32,828 nucleotides of DNA from Gammaproteobacteria bacterium 42_54_T18 (GTDB taxonomy: Bacteria > Pseudomonadota > Gammaproteobacteria > Pseudomonadales > Ketobacteraceae), in the NCBI GenBank assembly GCA_002163245.1, contig MAAL01000012.1:1-32828 (forward strand). Direction: 5' to 3'. Below are positions 26,046 through 32,828 of this stretch, piece after piece (within the stretch, counting starts at the first letter, position 1; each line of letters begins with the position of its first letter). The notes beneath the pieces were generated by a model. The model worked only from the letters and a program-made list of their open reading frames with translations. It ran no database searches and was not told the origin of the DNA. The translations under genes and the position numbers were made by a program.

Positions 26046-27641
26046 TTAAGAGAACTGGTTAGAAGTATTATTCGCGCCGCCAGCTTTAAGCGCGTTCTCA
26101 CCAGCAAAGTATTCTTTGTGGTCGTCGCCCATGTCTGAACCAGACATGTTCTGATGCTTAACACATGCGATACCTTGACGGATCTCTTTACGCTGTACGC
26201 CAGCTACGTAGCCTAGCATACCTGCTTCACCAAAGTACTCTTTAGCCAGGTTGTCAGTAGACAACGCCGCTGTGTGGTAAGTCGGTAGAGTGATCAAGTG
26301 GTGGAAGATGTTCGCTTCACGAGCTGTATCAGATTGGAATGTACGAATCTTCTCATCAGCACGTGCAGACAATTCAGATTCATCATACTCAGCGCTCATT
26401 AGGGCAGCACGGTCGTAAGAAGAGACGTCTTCACCAGCTTCAACCATAGCGTCAAATGCTTGTTGACGGAAGTTTAGCGTCCAGTTGAAAGAAGGCGAGT
26501 TGTTGTAAACTAGCTTCGCATCAGGAATCTCTTTACGTACTTCGTTCATCATATCAGCGATGTCTTGAACGTTTGGCGTTGCAGTTTCGATCCAAAGAAG
26601 GTCAGCACCTGCTTTAAGAGCTTCGATACTGTCAAATACACAACGCTCTTCACCAGTACCTTTACGGAATTGGTATAGACCAGAAGGTAAACGCTTAGGA
26701 CGTACTAGCTTACCGTTACGGTTGAAGCATACATCGCCTTCAGCCATGTCAGCTACGTCAATTTCTTCAACGTCTAGGAATGCATTGTATTGATCGCCTT
26801 GATCGCCAGGCTCTTTAACAACAGCGATCTCTTTAGTAAGGCCAGCACCTTCAGAGTCAGTACGTGAAACGATAATACCGTTGTCGATACCAAGCTCCAA
26901 GAAAGCATAACGCAATGCACGAATCTTAGAATGGAAGTCAGCGTGAGGAACAGTAACTTTACCGTCTTGGTGACCACATTGCTTTTCATCAGCAACTTGG
27001 TTTTCGATCTGTAGTGCACAAGCACCAGCTTCGATCATTTGCTTAGCCATGATGTAAGTTGCTTCAGCGTTACCGAAACCAGCATCGATGTCAGCAATAA
27101 TTGGCACAACGTGAGTCACGTGGTTGTCAACTTGATCTTGGATTTCAGCTGCTTTAGCAGAATCGCCAGCTTCATTAGCGGCGTCTAGTGCGCGGAAAAG
27201 ACCGCCTAGTTCACGTGCATCAGCTTGACGAAGGAATGTGTATAGCTCTTCTACTAAAGACGCAACAGTAGTCTTCTCGTGCATAGATTGGTCAGGAAGT
27301 GGACCGAAATCAGAACGTAGCGCAGCTACCATCCAACCAGAAAGGTACAAGTAACGACGGTCAGTTTGTCCATTGAAGTGCTTCTTAATGGAGATCATTT
27401 TTTGTTGGCCGATAAAACCGTGCCAGCAACCTAGAGACTGAGTGTATTTAGTCTTGTCGGCATCAAATGCAGTCATGTCAGCGTTCATGATATCAGCAGT
27501 ATATTGTGCTATATCAAGACCCGTCTTGAATTTGTTTTGCGCGCGCATACGAGCAACTGATTCAGGGTTGATAGTCTCCCAAGAGCTACCTTTAGAATTG
27601 ATAGCGCTAGCTGCGTTATCGATATCAGAAGAATATGACAT
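26046..27641 (-). CDS. aceA: isocitrate lyase
   Basis: Cleaves isocitrate to glyoxylate and succinate, the first step of the glyoxylate shunt, needed for growth on acetate and fatty acids. The 531-residue length and sequence match the Pseudomonas-type enzyme, which is longer than the E. coli one. Visible features are 'SLGCWHGFIGQQKMISIKKH', 'YLYLSGWMVAALRSDFGPLPDQS', 'ADIDAGFGNAEATY', the catalytic loop KQCGHQ with Cys222, 'VSRTDSEGAGLT', 'YNNSPSFNWTLNF' and 'LITLPTYHTAALST'. Codon use looks strongly biased, as in highly expressed genes. AAGGAA lies about 9 bases before the ATG. The malate synthase gene is not in the window. The gene is monocistronic, with its own terminator. Confidence 0.98.
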   Translation of the reverse strand: MSYSSDIDNAASAINSKGSSWETINPESVARMRAQNKFKTGLDIAQYTADIMNADMTAFDADKTKYTQSLGCWHGFIGQQKMISIKKHFNGQTDRRYLYLSGWMVAALRSDFGPLPDQSMHEKTTVASLVEELYTFLRQADARELGGLFRALDAANEAGDSAKAAEIQDQVDNHVTHVVPIIADIDAGFGNAEATYIMAKQMIEAGACALQIENQVADEKQCGHQDGKVTVPHADFHSKIRALRYAFLELGIDNGIIVSRTDSEGAGLTKEIAVVKEPGDQGDQYNAFLDVEEIDVADMAEGDVCFNRNGKLVRPKRLPSGLYQFRKGTGEERCVFDSIEALKAGADLLWIETATPNVQDIADMMNEVRKEIPDAKLVYNNSPSFNWTLNFRQQAFDAMVEAGEDVSSYDRAALMSAEYDESELSARADEKIRTFQSDTAREANIFHHLITLPTYHTAALSTDNLAKEYFGEAGMLGYVAGVQRKEIRQGIACVKHQNMSGSDMGDDHKEYFAGENALKAGGANNTSNQFS

Positions 27642-28077
27642 GTTAAGTAATTCCTTAAATGTATGTAGTGGAAATCGCCCCGACCAATAACAGAATCAGA
27701 GGGTGGCGTTTGACTTCGAGAGCTAGTCTATCCAAGCAGGCCAAATAAATTAAATAAATAATTGATATGTTCAGTATTTATTATGTGAATGTCATAGTGT
27801 TTTTTGATTGTAACCTTTTGAAAACATTGATAATAATAACGTTCATTGCTGGCGCTTTTACTCTCGATATGGTGAAAATTAAAGTATAGGAGAATAACGC
27901 TAGCTGCTTAGACTTGTTGGTCATAGTCGTGAGGAGGAATATTCGGTTCTCCTATAACACTGATTGTTAGTTTTCTCATCATTCCTTTCGTTGCAATCGT
28001 CTTTATCAAATCCAATTAGGGAAATTAACTTAGGTAAGTGGCGTTTGCGTGTTTTGCGTAGTCCAAGAGGAATGTTT
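27642..28077. other. divergent intergenic region between aceA and the lipase gene
   Basis: About 435 AT-rich bases that must hold the promoters of both genes. I see AT-rich tracts around 27740-27840 but no promoter boxes I can place firmly. An in-frame extension of the lipase frame (from 27964) is open but lacks a signal peptide in the right place, so I treat it as untranslated. No RNA gene is recognised. Confidence 0.45.
28065..28071 (+). promoter_or_regulatory. ribosome binding site deciding the lipase start
   Basis: AAGAGGA lies 6 bases before ATG 28078 and directly abuts ATG 28072, so 28078 is the better start. That start also gives a standard lipoprotein signal. Confidence 0.7.
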
Positions 28078-31065
28078 ATGTTGAAGTATTTGAGGGTACC
28101 CGCATTAGCGGTGGCAATGTTTGGATTATCAGGCTGTAATCACTCAACGGTATATCCGTTATTTGATGTTGAAGCCAATGTTGTGCCAGTGCCAAATGAT
28201 CTTATGTTTGCTGCTGAGTCGACTGGCGATGGAACCTTGTACGCGGGGAGTGACCCTTCTAATCCGGTAGTAACAGGGTTAGATTTTATGGATGGCGCTT
28301 CCGTCATTGCCCAAATTGATATCCCGTTTAGCGGTAGCTTAGATGTCAATCAACTTTTATCCGCCGATACCTTTATATCAGTCGAGGGGGAGGTGATTCC
28401 TAACCCATATCAAAATGTTTTTCTGTTGCCTCTTGTATTTCCAGGGGGAGACAGTGTGGTAACGGCTTCTCTTAATGAGGAGAGTGGCAATAGATCTATT
28501 GAACAGGCTGGTTTTTTAGATCAATGGATGTATGAAGGCGCCACAAGAAACGGAGATGTTGCGTTACTCGATCAGTTGGTGGAAAAGCACTCGGTACGAG
28601 TGGAAATTATTAGTCTAAATGGTGAACAAGATAATGTACTACGTTTATCACCTTTAACGCCATTGGTGGCAGAGACAAAGTATCTATTAGTCGTGACCAA
28701 ATCCCTGGTTGGAAAGGACGGTGTTGAGATTGGTGAATCACCAAACTATGCGCTGTTAAGTGATAATGGATCAGAAGTTATTCCCGGGTCGGCAAGCTCA
28801 CAGGTTAGGCCTGCTGTTATTCAATGGGAGCATTTAGCTCAACAATATTTTTCATTTATGAATTCATCGTATAAGAAAAGTGATGTAGATTTCGTCGCTC
28901 CAGAAGGTATTGCCTTGGCGTATAGTTTTACTACCGGCGGTACTAGCACCGTCATGGAAAGTATGGCGTCCCCAGCGTTATATTTTGAAAATCAAATAAC
29001 CGTTAAAACCAAACAAGATGCGATAAAGAAAATGGCCATTGGCAGCTATAATTTAAGCGGCATTTTGGCTGGCGGCGCAGGAAATAATGTTGCTACTAAT
29101 AATAGTCCCGATTACGATATTCAGGTAAATGCATTGCTGCATAAAATGCTGACGTGTGAGTCAATATTGGTTGACGGTTGTAATGATGATGGGATTAACC
29201 ATACATATTACAGAGGGTTCTTGGCAGAGCGCATCGCTGCTGGTGAGGACGAATTCGCTGATTATGTAGAAGAGCCAGAAACAGTACATTTATTACAGCG
29301 TGCTGTGGCGGACGCTGCAGTAACAATAAAAAATACCAACGAGAATTCTGTTAAACATCAGGCGGCACTCATGGTTGGTGCACTTGAAGGACAATTACCC
29401 ACACCGGAAAGTCAAGCGAGCTTGTTTTATCGCAAGGATTGTTTGGGTTCCTCGGCAACAGGGTGTAATGATCCTATTAACCCTTTTTTTCCGGCACCAG
29501 CCTATGTTGCTCAAGGGCAAATTACCCTTCCTTACTATTTGCAAACACCTATTAGGGCCGAGGATGAGGTCAACCCCAATCCTATCGCATTAGGGTCTTG
29601 GGTGGCTGATACAGAACTTCAGGAAAACCTACATGCCCCAGCGTCTGATATGGTTACCTATCGTTTTCCTTTTCCAAAACAGCAAGCCTCGTTGAGGGTA
29701 CCTATTGTTGCTGTTTATCCAAATGAGGCGGTGCTCTCGGTATCCGGCCAATCAAAACCGGAAGCAGGGTGGCCGGTAATCATTTATCAACACGGAATTA
29801 CCACGTCTAGAAGTATGGTATTGCCTATGGGGGACGCGTTTGCGTTTAGCTGTGTTGACAGTCGAGATCCTACATTGTCGACACCAACCGGAGCGCCCTG
29901 TTTCGCAACGGTTGCGATTGATCAGGCATTACATGGCATTGATACAGACGGTAGTTTTATGATGCGTAGTGTTAACGATCCGGACGCACCTATTGAGCCG
30001 AATATGGGGGGTAACATACCATCGGCTGATCTAATGGAGCGTCATTTTAATTTCACTGCAAATGAAGTGGGTATGCCAATCCCTATGGACTATGTTGCTG
30101 ATACTGGAAGTTCCGGTAGTTTATTTACGAGCCTGTTTCGTTTCGCGACTTCACGGGATAATTTACGACAGACAACGATTGATTTGATGAATGTATCGGC
30201 GTCGTTAGGAGACATGGATATTGACGGTGACGGCATTATTCCAGATTTGGATATTAACCGCGTGTATTTTGTCGCTCATTCTCTGGGCGGTATTAATGGT
30301 GCGCCGTTCTTAGCAGTGAATAGTGAGTTAACGGCAAAAAATGCCGTTACATCGATGCCAGCTATTAAAGCCGCGGCGTTACTTAATGTTGGCGGTGGTG
30401 TGGCTAAGTTATTGGAAAACTCCCCTGATAAGGGTTTTGGCGCTGATGTGGTAATACCGGTGCTTGCGTCTGTGGGATTAACTCAGGGAACGTCTGCATT
30501 TGAAACCTATATGTCAGTATTCCAAGCGGTTACAGATTCTGCTGATGCAATGAACTACGGAGCGATACTGAGAAAAAATGAGAATATGGGGCTGTTATTA
30601 ACCGAAATTATAGGAGGAGGCGATGATATGGTGCCTGACCTAGATAACCCTTTTCAACAGGTTATGGCACAGGTTGAATCAGATCAGACGGTTGGTAATG
30701 ATGCGGATATAAACGCATGGCCCGTTACCAATATAGGTCCCTACGCAACAGTGCTTGAAAATGGCTTTGTGATTTCTGCGTTGCCTGCACCATTAACAGG
30801 AACGGAACCCTTGGCGGCGGAGCTTGGTGCGATTAAGACAAAGGAAACTATCATAAATGGTAAGCCAGTTGTTGCCATTACTCGCTTTACCAAGGGGTCA
30901 CATGGCACGCCGGTTACAGCGGGATTACAGCAAGCGAATGGCAGGATTATCGATAGATTTAGCAGCTCTGATGTATTTATAGAAATGCTATCTGAGATGG
31001 TTCTTTTGTTTGCAAGTGATGGTTTAGCTATCGATGTATCGGATTCAACGGTTGTTGAAGACTAA
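28078..31065 (+). CDS. VolA/Pla-1/cef-type surface lipase-like lipoprotein
   Basis: A protein of 995 residues. Residues 1-19 form a lipoprotein signal with lipobox LSGC and Cys20. The N-terminal region ('FDVEANVVPVPNDLMF', 'VTGLDFMDGASVIAQIDIPFSG') matches the bacterial virulence factor lipase N-terminal domain found in VolA and Pla-1/cef proteins. The alpha/beta-hydrolase core has 'GWPVIIYQHGIT', the nucleophile elbow AHSLGG with Ser735, an acidic loop 'GGGDDMVPDLDN' and a likely catalytic His942 ('GSHGTP'). Just before the elbow, residues 714-725 (DIDGDGIIPDLD) fit an EF-hand-like calcium loop. VolA is a surface-exposed lysophospholipase, so a role in using external lipids is plausible. It is divergent from aceA, which would be needed to use the released fatty acids. 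Confidence 0.87.
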   Translation: MLKYLRVPALAVAMFGLSGCNHSTVYPLFDVEANVVPVPNDLMFAAESTGDGTLYAGSDPSNPVVTGLDFMDGASVIAQIDIPFSGSLDVNQLLSADTFISVEGEVIPNPYQNVFLLPLVFPGGDSVVTASLNEESGNRSIEQAGFLDQWMYEGATRNGDVALLDQLVEKHSVRVEIISLNGEQDNVLRLSPLTPLVAETKYLLVVTKSLVGKDGVEIGESPNYALLSDNGSEVIPGSASSQVRPAVIQWEHLAQQYFSFMNSSYKKSDVDFVAPEGIALAYSFTTGGTSTVMESMASPALYFENQITVKTKQDAIKKMAIGSYNLSGILAGGAGNNVATNNSPDYDIQVNALLHKMLTCESILVDGCNDDGINHTYYRGFLAERIAAGEDEFADYVEEPETVHLLQRAVADAAVTIKNTNENSVKHQAALMVGALEGQLPTPESQASLFYRKDCLGSSATGCNDPINPFFPAPAYVAQGQITLPYYLQTPIRAEDEVNPNPIALGSWVADTELQENLHAPASDMVTYRFPFPKQQASLRVPIVAVYPNEAVLSVSGQSKPEAGWPVIIYQHGITTSRSMVLPMGDAFAFSCVDSRDPTLSTPTGAPCFATVAIDQALHGIDTDGSFMMRSVNDPDAPIEPNMGGNIPSADLMERHFNFTANEVGMPIPMDYVADTGSSGSLFTSLFRFATSRDNLRQTTIDLMNVSASLGDMDIDGDGIIPDLDINRVYFVAHSLGGINGAPFLAVNSELTAKNAVTSMPAIKAAALLNVGGGVAKLLENSPDKGFGADVVIPVLASVGLTQGTSAFETYMSVFQAVTDSADAMNYGAILRKNENMGLLLTEIIGGGDDMVPDLDNPFQQVMAQVESDQTVGNDADINAWPVTNIGPYATVLENGFVISALPAPLTGTEPLAAELGAIKTKETIINGKPVVAITRFTKGSHGTPVTAGLQQANGRIIDRFSSSDVFIEMLSEMVLLFASDGLAIDVSDSTVVED

Positions 31066-31080
31066 TCGCCAGACTTTGTA

Positions 31081-31117
31081 GCAATTACCCTCAGCTTATT
31101 CTAGCGAGGGTAATTGC
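31081..31117. terminator. 12-bp hairpin between convergent genes
   Basis: GCAATTACCCTC (31081-31092) and GAGGGTAATTGC (31106-31117) are perfect reverse complements around a 13-base loop. The hairpin overlaps the last codons of the ferredoxin gene. No T-run follows on either strand, so termination is likely but not of the textbook type. Confidence 0.6.
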
Positions 31118-31378
31118 GTCTTCAGGGCATTGGGTAACACAAATCCCACACCCGTGACAGGCATCTATATTAGTCACTAGTGCCTGTTGCCACCCGTGTA
31201 CGAACCCTTTTACTTTTCCAATGATGTTTAAGCCTTTTCTATCTTCAGGCGGTAATGTGCCGATGGTAAAAACGTCATAAGGGCATACTGTTGCGCAATC
31301 ACCTTTTCCTTCGCACCGGTTTCGATTAATAACGGGTTGGATTGCTCCGGATCTAATATTTTTCGATGAATCTGTCAT
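31091..31378 (-). CDS. ferredoxin family protein with two Fe-S cluster motifs
   Basis: A small cytosolic electron carrier of 95 residues. The C-terminal motif is a complete 4Fe-4S signature (C74-x2-C77-x2-C80-x3-C84-P). The N-terminal motif has C22, C28 and C32-P, but the expected second cysteine is Lys25 (CEGKGDC). With only three cysteines in that motif, the site could hold a 3Fe-4S cluster or recruit another ligand. A 40-residue insertion separates the motifs, longer than in minimal 2[4Fe-4S] ferredoxins. This arrangement occurs in a widespread subgroup. The redox partner is unknown. The start has a weak ribosome binding site. The gene is convergent with the lipase gene and divergent from the propeller gene. 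Confidence 0.9.
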   Translation of the reverse strand: MTDSSKNIRSGAIQPVINRNRCEGKGDCATVCPYDVFTIGTLPPEDRKGLNIIGKVKGFVHGWQQALVTNIDACHGCGICVTQCPEDAITLARIS

Positions 31379-31595
31379 TGCGTATTGCTCTGCGTGGTTA
31401 ATAACACTGGTTATTTATCTAACCACACGGAGTAGAGTGTAAAACAGAGTAAAATGGGCACATTACTTGTTCCCGTAAGGCTATTGAAGTCTGCTTTAAT
31501 GATATCTTTTCTTTACCCTTGAGTGATGGGTGTATAGCATTCAGCTATATTTGTGTAAATCGGCTTTATAGAAACAGACATAATTCGGGAATTTG

Positions 31596-32675
31596 ATGAA
31601 AAAACGTACCATTACCACTGTCATACTGATAATTGAAATATTGTCTGTTTGTCTTTTTGTATTTTATCCCTCGCCCATAGAGTCCGTTGCGTGGAAGCCA
31701 TCTCGTATACCTGCGCTACAGGGCGTATTAGAAAGGAATTCAACACTTCGTGAAACTGAAGTATTTGGTGTGGGGGATCTAGATGCTCCAGAAGACGTGG
31801 CTATAGACCAAAATGGCATGATTTATACGGGTTTAGAAAACGGTGATATTGTGAAAGTTGGCCTTGATGGAAGTATCACCCCTTGGGTTAATACCGGTGG
31901 TAGGCCGCTGGGCATGATGTTCAACCACAGTGATAACCTTGTTGTGTGTGATGGCGATCGTGGATTGTTATCTATCAATAAGGCAGGTGAAATATCGGTA
32001 TTAACAGATCAGGTTGACGGAAGTCGGATTAACTTTGCGCATAATCTTGATATAGCGAATGACGGAACAATTTATTTCACTGAAGCATCAAGCAAATGGG
32101 AGCGAGATAAGTATTTACATGACCTTATGGAGACAAAACCTCACGGCCGATTGTTAATGTATGACCCTGTTAGCCGCATGACCAGTGTTGTAATGGAAGG
32201 TTTGTATTTTGCGAATGGCGTAGCGTTGTCATCGGATGGGCGTTTTTTGCTTGTTACTGAAACCTGGCGTTATCGTGTGATGAGGTATTGGCTTAAGGGT
32301 GATAAAGCGGGTACGTCGGCTCAGTATATGGGTAACTTGCCAGGATTTCCGGCAGGTATATCTAATCAGAATAATCATTTCTGGTTATCAATGGTCACTC
32401 TGCGAAACCCAGTGTTGGATAAAACACATGAGACCCCTTGGCTAAAAGATGCATTGGCAAAGTTGCCTGAGTTTTTGACACCTGAACCGATACCTTATGG
32501 ACTGGTTTTAAAGGTGAAAGAAACAGGGCCAATTGAGCTCAGTTTACATGATGTTGGTGGAGAGGTTATTCAGGGTATCTCGTCTGCAGTTGAAAAAGAG
32601 GGGTATTTATATTTTGGTACTTTTAAAGGCGATAGAGTAGGGCGTTATAAACTGAAAGAAGAACCTTCACTTTAA
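31596..32675 (+). CDS. strictosidine synthase / SMP-30-gluconolactonase-like beta-propeller
   Basis: A protein of 359 residues from the ATG at 31596 (GGGA upstream; a TTG one codon earlier is possible). Residues 6-24 are one hydrophobic segment that anchors or exports it. The rest is a six-bladed propeller of the strictosidine synthase/SMP-30 superfamily: 'APEDVAIDQNGMIYTG', 'RPLGMMFNHSDNLVVCDG', 'NLDIANDGTIYFTEASSKW', 'HGRLLMYDP', 'FANGVALSSDGRFLLVTETWRYRV' and 'FPAGISNQNNHFWLSMVTLRNP'. Bacterial members are thought to be lactonases or esterases, and the animal relative APMAP is an arylesterase. It should act outside the cytoplasm. The substrate is unknown. Confidence 0.88.
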   Translation: MKKRTITTVILIIEILSVCLFVFYPSPIESVAWKPSRIPALQGVLERNSTLRETEVFGVGDLDAPEDVAIDQNGMIYTGLENGDIVKVGLDGSITPWVNTGGRPLGMMFNHSDNLVVCDGDRGLLSINKAGEISVLTDQVDGSRINFAHNLDIANDGTIYFTEASSKWERDKYLHDLMETKPHGRLLMYDPVSRMTSVVMEGLYFANGVALSSDGRFLLVTETWRYRVMRYWLKGDKAGTSAQYMGNLPGFPAGISNQNNHFWLSMVTLRNPVLDKTHETPWLKDALAKLPEFLTPEPIPYGLVLKVKETGPIELSLHDVGGEVIQGISSAVEKEGYLYFGTFKGDRVGRYKLKEEPSL

Positions 32676-32689
32676 GATACATGCCCAGC

Positions 32690-32711
32690 GGGTATACATT
32701 AAGGTATACCC
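32690..32711. terminator. 8-bp hairpin after the propeller gene
   Basis: GGGTATAC (32690-32697) pairs with GTATACCC (32704-32711) around a 6-base loop. It lies between two convergent genes and lacks a T-run on the plus strand. A second small stem, ACAGTT/AACTGT (32729-32753), is followed by TTGTTTTT and could also help terminate. Confidence 0.5.
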
Positions 32712-32734
32712 AGGGTCACTGCTGTCCCACAGTT

Positions 32735-32828
32735 TCATAACATCGACAACTGTTTGTTTTTATCTGGCTCGTCATCAATTGGTGGCGAGAACAAATCGTA
32801 CAAATTTCTTCGATCAAAAAGGTTCAGC
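32735..32828 (-). CDS. 3' end of a gene running off the window
   Basis: On the minus strand the last 31 codons of a frame are open from the window edge to TGA at 32735-32737. They read 'LNLFDRRNLYDLFSPPIDD' and end in 'KNKQLSML'. The tail is hydrophilic and acidic, as at many protein C-termini, and the convergent hairpin next to it fits a gene end. The product cannot be identified from this fragment, and the frame may be chance. Confidence 0.45.
   Translation of the reverse strand, partial: LNLFDRRNLYDLFSPPIDDEPDKNKQLSML

Noticed and set aside
1-32828. Classical defence system, prophage or CRISPR array
   Set aside because: No nuclease/helicase sets, phage structural genes, integrase or regularly spaced direct repeats were recognised; the only mobile DNA is the IS6 material.

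Overview
The window looks like the chromosome of a heterotrophic, probably marine gammaproteobacterium of the Oceanospirillales/Pseudomonadales/Alteromonadales type. I infer this from the Pseudomonas-type long isocitrate lyase, the proteobacterial PEP synthase, a TesB thioesterase, a VolA/Pla-1-type surface lipase, two 7TMR-DISM receptors, an Hcp protein and many cyclase and GGDEF proteins. The base composition is moderately AT-rich by eye. I cannot resolve the genus. I saw no rRNA, tRNA or CRISPR array.

Layout. 1-729: non-coding, with an inverted repeat at its left edge. 730-7270: a DUF2339 membrane protein, a 7TMR-DISM hybrid histidine kinase on the minus strand, and an AraC-type regulator. 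7372-8843: a disturbed stretch in which a secreted PEBP-family (YbhB/YbcL) gene is cut after 58 codons by a complete IS6-family element, followed by an internally deleted relic of a second IS6-family element. 9067-10306: an orphan type VI Hcp gene and an unrecognised 173-residue protein. 10610-17778: a membrane-anchored SdiA-regulated/YjiK-like beta-propeller, PEP synthase (ppsA), an FHA-containing class III nucleotide cyclase, and a PAS-GGDEF-EAL protein. 18063-22181: a lipoprotein, an aldehyde dehydrogenase, TesB, and an enoyl-CoA hydratase/isomerase gene carrying one in-frame TAG. 22413-25168: a diguanylate cyclase with an EF-hand-like tail, tail-to-tail with a 7TMR-DISM adenylate cyclase. 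25366-27641: a possible ADP-ribosyltransferase-fold protein and isocitrate lyase (aceA). 28078-32828: a large lipase-like lipoprotein, a two-cluster ferredoxin, a strictosidine synthase/SMP-30-like protein, and the 3' end of a further minus-strand gene.

How the genes may work together. The metabolic genes (lipase, thioesterase, enoyl-CoA hydratase, aldehyde dehydrogenase, isocitrate lyase, PEP synthase) fit growth on lipids or other C2-yielding substrates, with the glyoxylate shunt feeding gluconeogenesis. Interleaved with them are five signalling proteins covering two-component, cyclic nucleotide and c-di-GMP output. Adjacency is visible, but a regulatory link between signalling and lipid metabolism is inference. 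The most unusual points are the FHA cyclase with altered substrate-selecting residues, the diguanylate cyclase with an EF-hand-like loop, the nonsense codon in an otherwise intact enoyl-CoA hydratase, the H-G-T/Y-Y protein beside aceA, and the Hcp plus unknown-protein island next to IS6 debris.
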